A stretch of DNA of 64,000 bases from Roseimicrobium sp. ORNL1 (GTDB lineage Bacteria; Verrucomicrobiota; Verrucomicrobiia; Verrucomicrobiales; Verrucomicrobiaceae), in the NCBI RefSeq assembly GCF_011044495.1, contig NZ_CP049143.1, positions 6,882,001 through 6,946,000 of the forward strand, given 5' to 3'. Below the pieces are notes generated by a model. The model had not been told where the DNA came from, ran no database searches, and worked only from the letters and a program-made list of their open reading frames with translations. This document shows positions 33,997 to 42,697 of the stretch, one piece after another (the stretch's first letter is position 1; every line of letters starts with the position of its first letter). The position numbers were made by a program, and so were the translations under genes.

Positions 33997-35885
33997 ATCG
34001 CCGGACCCAATTCACAAGAGTCGCAAGGGCAGCATTGTTACCCTGTGCTCTTGTGTCGCTGCATGTGGCACCGTCACTGTTCGCCAAAGCCATCCGCGCC
34101 TCGACTGACCCGGTGAAGGACGAGCCTCCCATCACGGAGAAGGAGCGGCAGCACTGGGCCTTTGTGCCGCTGGGCTCGCCTGCACTGCCGCAGGTGGCAC
34201 ATCAGGGTGTGATACGAAATGAAGTGGATCGGTTCATTGAGTCTTCCTTGGAGGGAGTGGGACTCACGCTGCTGCCGCAGGCCGATCCGGCCACATTGCT
34301 AAGACGCGTAACCTTTGACCTCATCGGCCTGCCACCTGCAGAAGCGGATGTGGCGGTGTTCGTAGCGAATCCCAGCGATGACGCCTATGCAGCATATGTG
34401 GACAAGCTACTGGCATCTCCGCAGTATGGCGAAGCGGCGGCGCAGCCGTGGCTGGACTTGGCGCGCTTTGCCGAGACAGATGGCTTTGAGCATGACATCG
34501 AGCGCAAGCATGCGTGGAAGTATCGCGACTGGGTCATCTCCGCGCTGAATCGCGACATGCCGTTTGATGCCTTTGTGCGCAATCAGATCGCGGGTGACAA
34601 GATCAAAGGCGGTGAAGCCGCCGCGACTGGGTTCCTGCTTTCTGGACCGGACATGCCGGACATCAACAACCAGGATGAGCGCCGGCATTTTGTGCTGAAT
34701 GACATGACCTCCACGGTCGGCTCCGTGTTCCTCGGGCTGACGATGGGCTGCGCGCAGTGCCACGACCATCCCTATGATGCGGTGAGCCAGGCGGACTTCT
34801 ATCGGCTGCGTGCCTTCTTCGATTCGCTGCCGCCCATTGCACGTGATCGTCAGCTTGGTCCGGAGATGCGTGATGCCGAAGGAACGCGTCCCGTGAGCCA
34901 TGCCTTTGTGCGCGGGGATGTGAAACGCGAAGGGCCCGAGGTGCGGCCTGCGTACCCGCGCATAGCAAACCCACGAGGCGATGTCGCCGATGAGAGTCGT
35001 GCGGCATTGGCCGATTGGCTGGTAACTAAGGACAATGCGCTCTTCCTCCGCGTGTCAGCGAACCGCCTGTGGCAGCAGCACTTTGGCCGTGGGCTTGCCG
35101 CGACCTCCAGTGACTTCGGCAAGCAGGGGGACAAGCCCACGCATCCGGAGCTGCTCGACTGGCTGGCCGCAGAACTGCCACGGCAGGGTTGGAGCTTGAA
35201 AAAGATGCACCGCATGATCGTGCTCTCCGCCACCTATCGCCAGCAGAGCGTGGGCAAGGGTGATGTTTGGGAGGCGGCTCTTGCAAAGGACCCGGAGAAC
35301 AAGCTCTACTCTCGCATGCCAAGGAAGCGGCTTACGGGTGAGGCGATTCGCGATGCGATTCTTTTCACTTCAGGCCATCTCAATCCCAAGGCGGGTGGAC
35401 CGAGTGTGCGCCTCCCGTTGCCGGCAGAGGTGAGCAACAACCTGCTGAAGAAGCAGCGCGAAGACGTGACGAAGGATGCCTCAGAGCATGCGCGGCGCAG
35501 CGTGTACGCCTTCTCGCGAAGGAATCTACGCTATCCGCTGTTTGATCTGTTCGACCGGCCGGATGCGCTGCTGAGTTGTGCACGTCGCGGTGAATCGACC
35601 ACGGCGCCGCAGGCGTTGTTGTTGTTCAATTCGGAGGTGAGTCAGGAGACGGCGGAAGAACTGGCGCAGAAGGTGATGAGTGCCAGTGGCGGTGACAGTG
35701 CGCCGGAGATGCTGGCGAAGGTGACGAGCCGGGTGTTGCTGTCACGCGAGCCAACGAAGGAGGAGTTGATGGTGGGTGCGGCATTCTTGCAGAAGCACAC
35801 GGCGCATACGGAAACGCTGCAGCAGGCACTGGCAGACTACTGCCTCGCCGTGCTGAACTCGAATGCGTTTGTGTGGGTGGATTGA
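33993..35885 (+). CDS. DUF1549/DUF1553 (PSD1) planctomycete-type cytochrome-associated protein
   Basis: 630 residues starting MNRRTQF with a hydrophobic N-terminal signal. DUF1549 (RRVTFDLIGLPPAEADVAVF, LDLARFAETDGF) is followed by a cytochrome-c-like motif CAQCHDHPYDAV at ~255 and DUF1553 (ANRLWQQHFGRGLAATSSDF, RMPRKRLTGEAIRDAIL). The usual separate N-terminal PSCyt1 heme domain is absent, so the protein is shorter than most relatives. Probably envelope-exposed and acting with the DUF1501 protein in polysaccharide processing or redox chemistry (inference). Confidence 0.9.
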   Translation: MNRRTQFTRVARAALLPCALVSLHVAPSLFAKAIRASTDPVKDEPPITEKERQHWAFVPLGSPALPQVAHQGVIRNEVDRFIESSLEGVGLTLLPQADPATLLRRVTFDLIGLPPAEADVAVFVANPSDDAYAAYVDKLLASPQYGEAAAQPWLDLARFAETDGFEHDIERKHAWKYRDWVISALNRDMPFDAFVRNQIAGDKIKGGEAAATGFLLSGPDMPDINNQDERRHFVLNDMTSTVGSVFLGLTMGCAQCHDHPYDAVSQADFYRLRAFFDSLPPIARDRQLGPEMRDAEGTRPVSHAFVRGDVKREGPEVRPAYPRIANPRGDVADESRAALADWLVTKDNALFLRVSANRLWQQHFGRGLAATSSDFGKQGDKPTHPELLDWLAAELPRQGWSLKKMHRMIVLSATYRQQSVGKGDVWEAALAKDPENKLYSRMPRKRLTGEAIRDAILFTSGHLNPKAGGPSVRLPLPAEVSNNLLKKQREDVTKDASEHARRSVYAFSRRNLRYPLFDLFDRPDALLSCARRGESTTAPQALLLFNSEVSQETAEELAQKVMSASGGDSAPEMLAKVTSRVLLSREPTKEELMVGAAFLQKHTAHTETLQQALADYCLAVLNSNAFVWVD

Positions 35886-35889
35886 GATC

Positions 35890-35978
35890 GTGGCCGACTT
35901 TCTCCGAAAGTCGAAGCGGGTGATAGTGGCGACTTGGGTGATTTTAAAGCGCAGCGACTTTCGGAGAAAGTCGGCCAC
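35890..35978. repeat. long palindromic repeat / possible bidirectional terminator
   Basis: Two 24-bp arms (35890-35913 and 35955-35978) are perfect reverse complements. Each arm also contains its own hairpin (CGACTTTC-TCC-GAAAGTCG). It lies between the convergent DUF1549 and Nif3-like genes, so it may end transcription from both sides or be a mobile palindromic repeat. Confidence 0.75.
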
Positions 35979-35993
35979 TATGGATGCGCGATG

Positions 35994-36752
35994 CTACAAC
36001 CCCGTGGGATGATCAATGAACTCCCATGGCAAACCGAAGGTGTTATTGAGGCGCTCCGCCAACGCAGCCACACCAAACGTCTCCGTAGCATAGTGACCGC
36101 CGTAGAGGAGATTCACACCGAGTTCCTCCGCCAACGTGTAGCTCCAATGCGGGCCTTCGCCGGTGAGGAAGGTATCGATGCCCTGGGCTTTCATCGCAGC
36201 CACGGAGTCCCCAGCGCCACCGGTGACGATGCCAATCTGTCGCACCATCTCCGGGCCAGCGGCGCAGATATGGGACTTGCCTTCGATGGCCTTTTCAAAG
36301 CGTTGCACAAGCTCGGTGCGCGGAATCTCCACGGTGGCGCGCACGCCGATGTTGAATCCCTTGTAGGGAAAGAAGGGCTCCCACGCGGCATCCGGCTCAA
36401 TGGCGCGACCCAGCAGCATGGAGTTTCCCAGTTCGAGGTGACCATCCAGCGGTAGGTGCGCGCTGTAGATGGCGAGGTTGTTCTCCATCGCCAGTTTGAT
36501 TTTCTCAAACGTGGCTCCCGTGATGGGCTGAAGTCCACTCCAGAAGATGCCGTGATGCACGAGCAGGAGGTCACAGCCTTGCGCGATGGCTGCCTTCACC
36601 ACCGGTAGATGCGCATCGACTGCTGCGGCGATCTTGGTCACTTCACCCTTCGCGTTTTGAAGCTGAAGTCCATTGAGTGCCTGCGGATAGTCCGGCACGG
36701 TGCTGATTTGCAGCAGGTCGTTTAGATGCGTGGTGAGGTCCGCGAGCTTCAT
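35994..36752 (-). CDS. Nif3-like dinuclear metal centre protein
   Basis: 252 residues from MKLADLTTHLNDLL, the family size. Conserved metal-ligand blocks are visible: LLVHHGIFW near ~70, SAHLPLDGHLELGN ~105, TGEGPHWSYTLAEE ~200 and LLYGGHYATE near the C-terminus. Proteins of this GTP cyclohydrolase I type 2/NIF3 family have an unknown exact reaction. An in-frame ATG at 36866 is not used because the family N-terminus is at 36752. Confidence 0.92.
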   Translation of the reverse strand: MKLADLTTHLNDLLQISTVPDYPQALNGLQLQNAKGEVTKIAAAVDAHLPVVKAAIAQGCDLLLVHHGIFWSGLQPITGATFEKIKLAMENNLAIYSAHLPLDGHLELGNSMLLGRAIEPDAAWEPFFPYKGFNIGVRATVEIPRTELVQRFEKAIEGKSHICAAGPEMVRQIGIVTGGAGDSVAAMKAQGIDTFLTGEGPHWSYTLAEELGVNLLYGGHYATETFGVAALAERLNNTFGLPWEFIDHPTGL

Positions 36753-36772
36753 ACGGTGGCATGGTAGCACAA

Positions 36773-36950
36773 GCGGACCGCTAATAGGCGCTAATGTTCG
36801 CCAATGGAGATCGCCAGGGGCGACGCAGCACGATTGGGATTGGCCGCAAAAGAACGCAAAGAACACAAAAAATCAGGAGCTGACGCCCGCAGGCCATCAG
36901 CTCCTATCAACTGTATCTATTAGCGTTCGTTAGCGCCGATTAGCGGTCCG
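36773..36950. repeat. MITE-like element with ATTAGCG inverted ends
   Basis: About 178 bp framed by inverted ~33-bp units (36773-36807 and 36918-36950) of the same family as 25191-25225. It carries inside a GGCCGCAAAAGAACGCAAAG motif of another dispersed family (36842) and a terminator. No transposase is encoded. Confidence 0.5.
36867..36905 (-). terminator. rho-independent terminator of the FtsK/WXG100-like operon
   Basis: On the minus strand AGGAGCTGA (36905-36897) pairs with TCAGCTCCT (36883-36875), with a 13-base loop, then GA and a six-T run (36872-36867). It lies about 60 bp after the FtsK-like stop codon. Confidence 0.8.
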
Positions 36951-36963
36951 AAACTTCATTACC

Positions 36964-39900
36964 TCACGGACTCGGCAACAACGTCGACAACTCCGATCTC
37001 GCCACGAGATGCTCCGAGGCTTGTTGCAGCCAGGTGGCATCCGGTGAGGCGTAGGGACGGAAGGTTTCCAGGGTGCCTTCCTGCTCGTTGTAGTAGAGGG
37101 CGCGATGGAGACCAAGGTTGCCGGCCTTCGGTGAGTCGATGAGGCTGGCGGAGTCGTTGGCGCTCATCTGGAAGACGACACGCATCTCGAATTCACCCAG
37201 GGCCTTGCGGCTGATGGAGCGGTTCAAGTTGTTGTAGGTGTCCACGGTCGTGATGATGTGGATACCTGCGCCGCTGCCTTCGGTGATGAGGTTGTTGAAG
37301 ATGGCGCTCGGGCTGGAAGCCGGAGAGTCATCCATGGAGAAGGAGAAGTCATCCTCCTGGCGCAGCTTCTTGAACTTATGCAGTCCGTGCACGATCAAGA
37401 AAGTACGCGGCGCATCCGCGCCATGCTCGGCACTCGCAGCGCGGGTCTTCAATTCCTCAGCAAGCGTCTCCATCGCTCCGCCGATATCCTGGCCACGGGC
37501 CATGGTGACTTCATGTGGAATCATGCCGGCCACGCGATCAAAAAACTCCGCATCCTGCGAGCCGGGATTCGCGCTGTGGAAAAGAACAATCTTCAGCGTG
37601 CCGGGTGGATGCTGCGCGGCGAGCGACAGCATGGACATGCCGAGCATGGTCACGGCAGCTTCGTCGCGCTGGCCGACCACCAGCAGGTGGTTGCCACTCT
37701 GGCGATGGAACACCGCCTCGGTGGGACCCTTGATGGAGTTCGGCGCGCCGAGCCAGCATCGCGCAGCCACAGGAGCAGCGCCCGGCGGCTTGAGCAGGTA
37801 ATGACGCAAGCGTTCATTCTCGCGCACGTCGGCAGGCGCATTGCCTTCGAACACCACCGGAGCGGGATGTTCGTCGTTCTTCGCCACGGCCATCTCATGG
37901 ACCTTCACCAGCCACTGGTCACGCTCTTCATCGGAGAGCCAGCACACCTGGAAGGGGCTGTTTCCTTCGATGGCACCGGCAGCGTCGTTGTAGATACCTT
38001 CACCGGGACGGGAAAGCAGGCGCGGCGCGGCGTTGTTCTCATCCATGATGAGGTAGGCGTCCGCTTCGTTGCACTGCAGCGCGACACGAATAACCATCTG
38101 GCCCAGCGTGGCGCGGGCGAGCGAGTAGGAGCCACCCAGTGTCTGTGAACCGAGCAGCACGTGAATGCCGAAGGCACGACCCTGACGTACGATGCGGTCG
38201 AAGAGGAGTGATGCGGTCTGCGCAATCGTATCGTCATCGACGAAGAACTCCTGGAACTCATCGATGATGAGCAGGGAGCGCGGCATGGGCTCGGTGGCGC
38301 CGGAGCGCTTGTAGCCAGCCACATCCTGCACACCCAGCTTGCGGAAGATGTCGCCGCGGCGTTTCAGTTCATCATCCACACGCTGGAGCACGCTGAGGCC
38401 GAACTCGCGATCGCTCTCAATGGCGACCACGCGGGCGTGCGGCAGCTTGTTCTCCGCGTAACACTTGAACTCGACCCCCTTCTTGAAGTCAATGAGGTAG
38501 AACTCCACCTGGTCCGGACTGCACGTGAGTGCGAGGTTCGTGATGATGATGTGGAAGAGGGTGGACTTACCGGAACCCGTCTTACCCGCGAAGAGCGCAT
38601 GCTGACGCGTGCCCTTGCCGATGGAGAGGTACTGCAGCTTCGTGGCTCCGGTGCGGCCGATGGCGATGCGCAGCTCGTTCGTGGTATCGCCCGTCCAGAA
38701 TTCATCGGGAGCGGGCGTGATCTGCTCGAAGGGCACCTCCACACGGTTGGAGTCGATGCTGGCCTTGCCGATGCGATGCGCCAAGGCAGCGGCCTCTTCC
38801 GCCGGAGGTGGCGCATCCAGCGTGAGCGTGGTGGCCGTCTTCGCCTGCGGATAGCCAAGCGTGAAGCGGTCCTTCTGCTTGATCAGGCGGATGCTGCTCT
38901 GCTGCAATTCATCCGGCGAGAATCCATCTGGCAGTGGCTGGCGCTGGTCCCAGTGGATGAGCGTGTACACCCCGCAGCGTGGTCCGCTGGTGGCGATGCT
39001 CTGCAGCCTGCGCGCGGCGATTTCGCTGAAGTTCGAGGGGAAGTCCGCCACAATGAGGAAGTGGTACTTCTCCGCGACGCTGCCTGCCTGCTCGTTGTAC
39101 TCCGTGATGGTTGCGTACTCGTTGCGCAGGTACATCTGGATCACCTTCTCAATGTGCTCACCCAGTTCCGCGAGACGCTCTTCAATCTGGTCGCGCTGGG
39201 TCCAGATACGGCGGTTGATGATGCCCTCTTCATAATCCGAGAGGTGCATGAGGCCCGCAAAGTTTTGTCCAAGGCCCACGGGATCGATGATCGTGAAGGC
39301 CACCTTCCCCGGAGGTGTCTTCGCAAGCAGGCGCAGGATGATGTTGTTCAGCGTGCCCACCACTTCAGGCTCACCGGAGATACCACCTTCGAAGAGCACG
39401 GAGGCCTCATCCGGCATGGAGAGCGAGAGGGGCAGCGTGTACTTCGTGCCTGCGGGAAGCGCGAGACGCGGGTCCTTGGGAATGGAAACGCGCTTGGCGA
39501 GATCCACCTCCAGACTGCCGAAGCGGGAGAAGGATGTGAAGTTCCGCGGAGGCTGCCATGTGTCCGCCGTGACCTGCGACCACGCGGGGAACTCGGCATC
39601 CGCCGTTTCGTTCATCCGCACAATCTCCTGATGCAGCGGCGTGATGCGCGCCTCCCAATCGGATTGCAGCGTCTCCCACGTGGTCTGCTCATGGGTGGTG
39701 TAGGCGGAGGATTCTGTGGCATGGCGTTCACGAGCCTGTGCCATCTGCGACTCCGCCTGTGCGTGGAATGCCTGCACCTGCGAGGGCCGCTGCGAGGAGA
39801 TAGCCCCAACCCTTGCGGCGCGCACCGCATCGATGCGCCCAAGCGCTCGCGGATACTGCATCTCGATGCGGGCCTTTTCCCGCTGCTCGAAATCCTTCTG

Positions 39901-40899
39901 CACGGAGTCCGCGTGCTGGCTCTGCTCCTGGATGTGGGCATTTGCCTCATCGATGGCACCCTGGTAGCGCTTCCTCAGATCCTCGCGCAGCTTGTCCGAG
40001 CCTGCCGCCACGTGATCCAGCAAACGCCGCGCCTCCACGAGGGAGCCCGCGATGCGCTTGGCGCTGGTGCCACCCTGGCTTCCGCCCATGAGATGCAGGA
40101 TCCAGAACACCAGGAAGATCGCGGCAGCCGCGATGGCTGCGATGGTGATCGACGTCTGAGACGCGCCCGGCACGTAGATAATGGCCGCGCCAATGATCAA
40201 CGACACAATAAAAATCATCCACAACGGCACCGTAGCGAAGAGCTTCGGCAAACCCAGCGCCTGGAAGGCGGGCAGTTCCTGCTCCGCCACATCGAGATGC
40301 CCACCGGCATCCACCAGCATCTGATGAATCACGTCCGGGTCCTGCGGCACGGGCTCTCCCGCACGCGGTGACTTGCGTCGCAGTCTGCGGAGGAATCCGC
40401 CGTACCCGCCGAAGAGCGTGGCGGCCTGTCGACGCGCCTGGTCCTGGCGCTCCGTAAAGGCCGGGACGTTTTGCGCGGGATTTCCCATGCCGTGTTCCAG
40501 GGCATTGAGCTCGGAGGACAACTGCCGCTCCAGGTGGAAACGCTGCATCTGCAGCTCGCTCATCCAGCGGTCGCGTGTCTGGCGCGCACGACGGGGAAGG
40601 TTGCGCACCCGGTTCTTTTGCGTGCGCTCGACGCGGGCGCGGCGGCTGGCGTATTTCGCTTCGATGCGCTCCTGCTGGGCCTGCAGGGCGGCCTCTGTTT
40701 CCCCGACCTGGGCGGCGAGCTGCGACTCCGTGTGGCCGGAGGCCTCATGCAGCCGCCTCTCCACGGCCTGCTGGCGGGCACGCAGATCCTTTGTAAGCTC
40801 ATCCTCCCGCTTCGCGAACTCCGCGACGGTCTTCTCCAAGGTCTCCAGGAGCTGCATGCCCCGGCTGGTTCGCATATCTGTCATCGTCGTCTTATTCAC
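36964..40899 (-). CDS. FtsK/SpoIIIE-type ATPase, EssC-like component of a T7SS-like operon
   Basis: 1311 residues. The N-terminal ~200 residues are charged coiled coil. Two adjacent membrane helices (~222-271) follow, then another coiled coil (~280-420) and tandem FtsK-like ATPase modules. Module 1 has Walker A GKTGSGKST (772-780) and Walker B LLIIDEF (~875). Module 2 (~1060-1300) has a degenerate P-loop, GQRDEAAVT, and is probably inactive. EssC/EccC ATPases of type VII secretion share this tandem architecture. The start is GTG at 40899, overlapping the upstream stop; ATG at 40884 is an alternative. Last gene of the operon. Confidence 0.88.
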   Translation of the reverse strand: MNKTTMTDMRTSRGMQLLETLEKTVAEFAKREDELTKDLRARQQAVERRLHEASGHTESQLAAQVGETEAALQAQQERIEAKYASRRARVERTQKNRVRNLPRRARQTRDRWMSELQMQRFHLERQLSSELNALEHGMGNPAQNVPAFTERQDQARRQAATLFGGYGGFLRRLRRKSPRAGEPVPQDPDVIHQMLVDAGGHLDVAEQELPAFQALGLPKLFATVPLWMIFIVSLIIGAAIIYVPGASQTSITIAAIAAAAIFLVFWILHLMGGSQGGTSAKRIAGSLVEARRLLDHVAAGSDKLREDLRKRYQGAIDEANAHIQEQSQHADSVQKDFEQREKARIEMQYPRALGRIDAVRAARVGAISSQRPSQVQAFHAQAESQMAQARERHATESSAYTTHEQTTWETLQSDWEARITPLHQEIVRMNETADAEFPAWSQVTADTWQPPRNFTSFSRFGSLEVDLAKRVSIPKDPRLALPAGTKYTLPLSLSMPDEASVLFEGGISGEPEVVGTLNNIILRLLAKTPPGKVAFTIIDPVGLGQNFAGLMHLSDYEEGIINRRIWTQRDQIEERLAELGEHIEKVIQMYLRNEYATITEYNEQAGSVAEKYHFLIVADFPSNFSEIAARRLQSIATSGPRCGVYTLIHWDQRQPLPDGFSPDELQQSSIRLIKQKDRFTLGYPQAKTATTLTLDAPPPAEEAAALAHRIGKASIDSNRVEVPFEQITPAPDEFWTGDTTNELRIAIGRTGATKLQYLSIGKGTRQHALFAGKTGSGKSTLFHIIITNLALTCSPDQVEFYLIDFKKGVEFKCYAENKLPHARVVAIESDREFGLSVLQRVDDELKRRGDIFRKLGVQDVAGYKRSGATEPMPRSLLIIDEFQEFFVDDDTIAQTASLLFDRIVRQGRAFGIHVLLGSQTLGGSYSLARATLGQMVIRVALQCNEADAYLIMDENNAAPRLLSRPGEGIYNDAAGAIEGNSPFQVCWLSDEERDQWLVKVHEMAVAKNDEHPAPVVFEGNAPADVRENERLRHYLLKPPGAAPVAARCWLGAPNSIKGPTEAVFHRQSGNHLLVVGQRDEAAVTMLGMSMLSLAAQHPPGTLKIVLFHSANPGSQDAEFFDRVAGMIPHEVTMARGQDIGGAMETLAEELKTRAASAEHGADAPRTFLIVHGLHKFKKLRQEDDFSFSMDDSPASSPSAIFNNLITEGSGAGIHIITTVDTYNNLNRSISRKALGEFEMRVVFQMSANDSASLIDSPKAGNLGLHRALYYNEQEGTLETFRPYASPDATWLQQASEHLVARSELSTLLPSP

Positions 40900-41104
40900 A
40901 ATCGCGCTTCAGTTTGGAAAGCAAAGTGTCCATCTCCTCCATCACATTCCGGGTGATCTGGACATATCCGGGAAGTTTTTCCAGGTACTTATGTTCGAAT
41001 TCGGCACTCTTGGCATCCCGCCAGTAATTGCGGGTATCCTGCCATTGAACGATGTAATCCTTGAGCACCTGCCCAAGGTTCGAGGCGGCGGCTTTGGTGC
41101 TCAT
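40892..41104 (-). CDS. small helical protein of the T7SS-like operon
   Basis: 70 residues, almost fully helical and charged (VLKDYIVQWQDTRNYWRDAK, NVMEEMDTLLSKLKRDCE). It overlaps the upstream gene by 4 bp (ATGA) and the FtsK-like start by 8 bp, implying tight coupling. Size and helicity fit a WXG100-like or chaperone-type partner, but the WXG motif is absent. Function unknown. Confidence 0.75.
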   Translation of the reverse strand: MSTKAAASNLGQVLKDYIVQWQDTRNYWRDAKSAEFEHKYLEKLPGYVQITRNVMEEMDTLLSKLKRDCE

Positions 41105-41649
41105 GCGGTCGGGGACTTTTCGTCAGGGGTTTCAGGCAGGGGCGTCTCCGCAGACGGTGGTGCCGAGGCAAAGAGCGGGCTCACTTCCGCGTAGGCTTCC
41201 AGCGTGCGCTGGATCTGCACAATGTAGGCAATCGCCCTGGGAACGTCATTGTCCAGATACTGGCGGAGCATGTCCAGCTTCCTCACCAGAGGGTCAAAGG
41301 AAGTGTCAAAATTCCGGAGCCAGCCTTTGATGCGCCGCAGCTTGTCCTCGGCCTCCGCCACCGCTTCCTTCGCCTTGCGCACTGCGGAGCGCTGCATGGT
41401 CTGGGTTTCATTGAACTCCGAGTAGCGTGCAGAAAGCAGCTCCTGCTCGGCGCGCTCCAGATTCCGGGTGCGGCGCTTCAGCTCATTCTCCCAGTGAGGG
41501 CGGCGATCATGCTCCAGCCAGTAGCGGGCGCGGCGGACTTCATCAGAACCCTGGTCCACCGCGGTGCGAGCCTTCGTCATGAAAATGATGGATGCCGCCC
41601 GCATCGAATCGAGCGCATCCAGCGAAGTGACTTTTGCCTGGTCTGCCAT
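41101..41649 (-). CDS. coiled-coil protein of the T7SS-like operon
   Basis: 182 residues. Long amphipathic helices (DEVRRARYWLEHDRRPHWEN, RRTRNLERAEQELLSAR) and a Pro-rich acidic tail (PPSAETPLPETPDEKS). Looks like an elongated LXG/WXG-type helical substrate or structural component. No signal peptide. It overlaps the next gene by 4 bp and follows the WXG100-like gene by 104 bp. Confidence 0.75.
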   Translation of the reverse strand: MADQAKVTSLDALDSMRAASIIFMTKARTAVDQGSDEVRRARYWLEHDRRPHWENELKRRTRNLERAEQELLSARYSEFNETQTMQRSAVRKAKEAVAEAEDKLRRIKGWLRNFDTSFDPLVRKLDMLRQYLDNDVPRAIAYIVQIQRTLEAYAEVSPLFASAPPSAETPLPETPDEKSPTA

Positions 41650-41753
41650 GCCTGTGCCTGGGAAGAAATGACGGAATCAGAAGGACGAATGAAGGAGCCG
41701 TCGCCGTTGAGGGGGAGATACTGCTCACCGACGAGTCTACACCACTCCGTGTG

Positions 41754-42026
41754 TCATCGCTGGTCCAGATACTGCTCGATGCGCTGGGCCTTGCGCAGGA
41801 GGAAGGGTGTGTGCTTCTCGGCGATCTCCGTGAACTTCTTCAGCGCCTTCATGGTGGAGATGAACTCCTCCGCGAACTTCTCTTGTTCCTGGTCCTGCCA
41901 AGTGCTCGCCAGCGCGTTGAAGCGGGCCTGAAGCGCGCCGGCTTTCACCGTCACGTCATCATTGAAGCGCTTGAGCTCCTTGGCGAAGCGCCGCACTTCC
42001 TCGGGATCCATGATTGCCTGGGCCAT
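41754..42026 (-). CDS. WXG100-like protein
   Basis: 90 residues, two helices with a central turn. The turn is LASTWQDQEQEKFAEEF, i.e. W-Q-D in place of W-x-G (Trp at ~43), with the following hydrophobic/charged register of ESAT-6-like proteins (HxxxD/ExxhxxxH-type C-terminus, KFTEIAEKHTPFLLRKAQRI). First gene of the operon that ends in an FtsK/EssC-like ATPase, which is the T7SS gene set in Gram-positives. Likely secreted substrate or structural helper; not experimentally known. Confidence 0.78.
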   Translation of the reverse strand: MAQAIMDPEEVRRFAKELKRFNDDVTVKAGALQARFNALASTWQDQEQEKFAEEFISTMKALKKFTEIAEKHTPFLLRKAQRIEQYLDQR

Positions 42027-42264
42027 AAGTGAGGGAAATTGAGGTGAAAACGAAATCGAGAACGATCAGATTGAGTACGAGCAGCAACCCGCCGGAGAGG
42101 CTTCGGTTGCGCAGGGCTAAATTCTTTTCGATCCAACCGTGCCGCGAGGGGAATGTCACGAAGTTTTGTCTGCGGGTTGAGTCGATTTCCGACCCTTGTT
42201 CGTGACACGATGAAACGAACTCCCTACTCTCCAGCCCTGGATTGCCACCCGATAAGACTCTACC
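42027..42264. promoter_or_regulatory. divergent region between the T7SS-like operon and a lipoprotein
   Basis: 238 bp with divergent starts at both ends and no recognisable RNA or repeat. It presumably holds the operon promoter; no clear boxes were seen. Confidence 0.3.
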
Positions 42265-42681
42265 ATGAACCCTTGGCTCTCGACCTTCCTGCTCTTGGTA
42301 ATTCTGACCCTCACGTCGGGATGCACAACGCCTCCGCCAGAGCGGAGCAAAGTAATGCGTTTTGACTATGACAAGCCTTGGGCACCCCAGTTGAAAGCGG
42401 TGGACGCCTCTGACGGCATTTCCGCTGGTGAGGCGGACCTGCTTTCCACCGCCTACTTCATCAAGTATGAGGGGCTATGCGGTGGCTCGGACCCCGTCTT
42501 TCGCAGGCGGGGCGAGTGGATCGCGGAAACCTTCGTAGGCCCATCTGGCGCGACTGGAAAGGACATCCGAGTTGACGCCAGTTCTGGCGAAGTTCGCCAA
42601 CGCGGGAACCCTGTCAGTCGCCCTCCTTGGGACGAGTTGATACAGGTGATCGAAATGACACAGGGACGCCGAAGGAAATAG
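42265..42681 (+). CDS. putative lipoprotein
   Basis: 138 residues. N-terminal signal MNPWLSTFLLLVILTLTSGC with lipobox LTSGC (Cys 20). The remainder is a small soluble domain with no recognised family (FIKYEGLCGGSDPVFRRRGE near residue 70-88). It converges with the DEDD-nuclease gene, 16 bp between stops. Confidence 0.72.
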   Translation: MNPWLSTFLLLVILTLTSGCTTPPPERSKVMRFDYDKPWAPQLKAVDASDGISAGEADLLSTAYFIKYEGLCGGSDPVFRRRGEWIAETFVGPSGATGKDIRVDASSGEVRQRGNPVSRPPWDELIQVIEMTQGRRRK

Positions 42682-42697
42682 GGCGCATCAACCCTGC

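Noticed and set aside
38437-40371. 644-codon plus-strand frame opposite the FtsK-like gene
   Set aside because: Shadow of a GC-rich reading frame; low-complexity Arg/His/Leu sequence without motifs.
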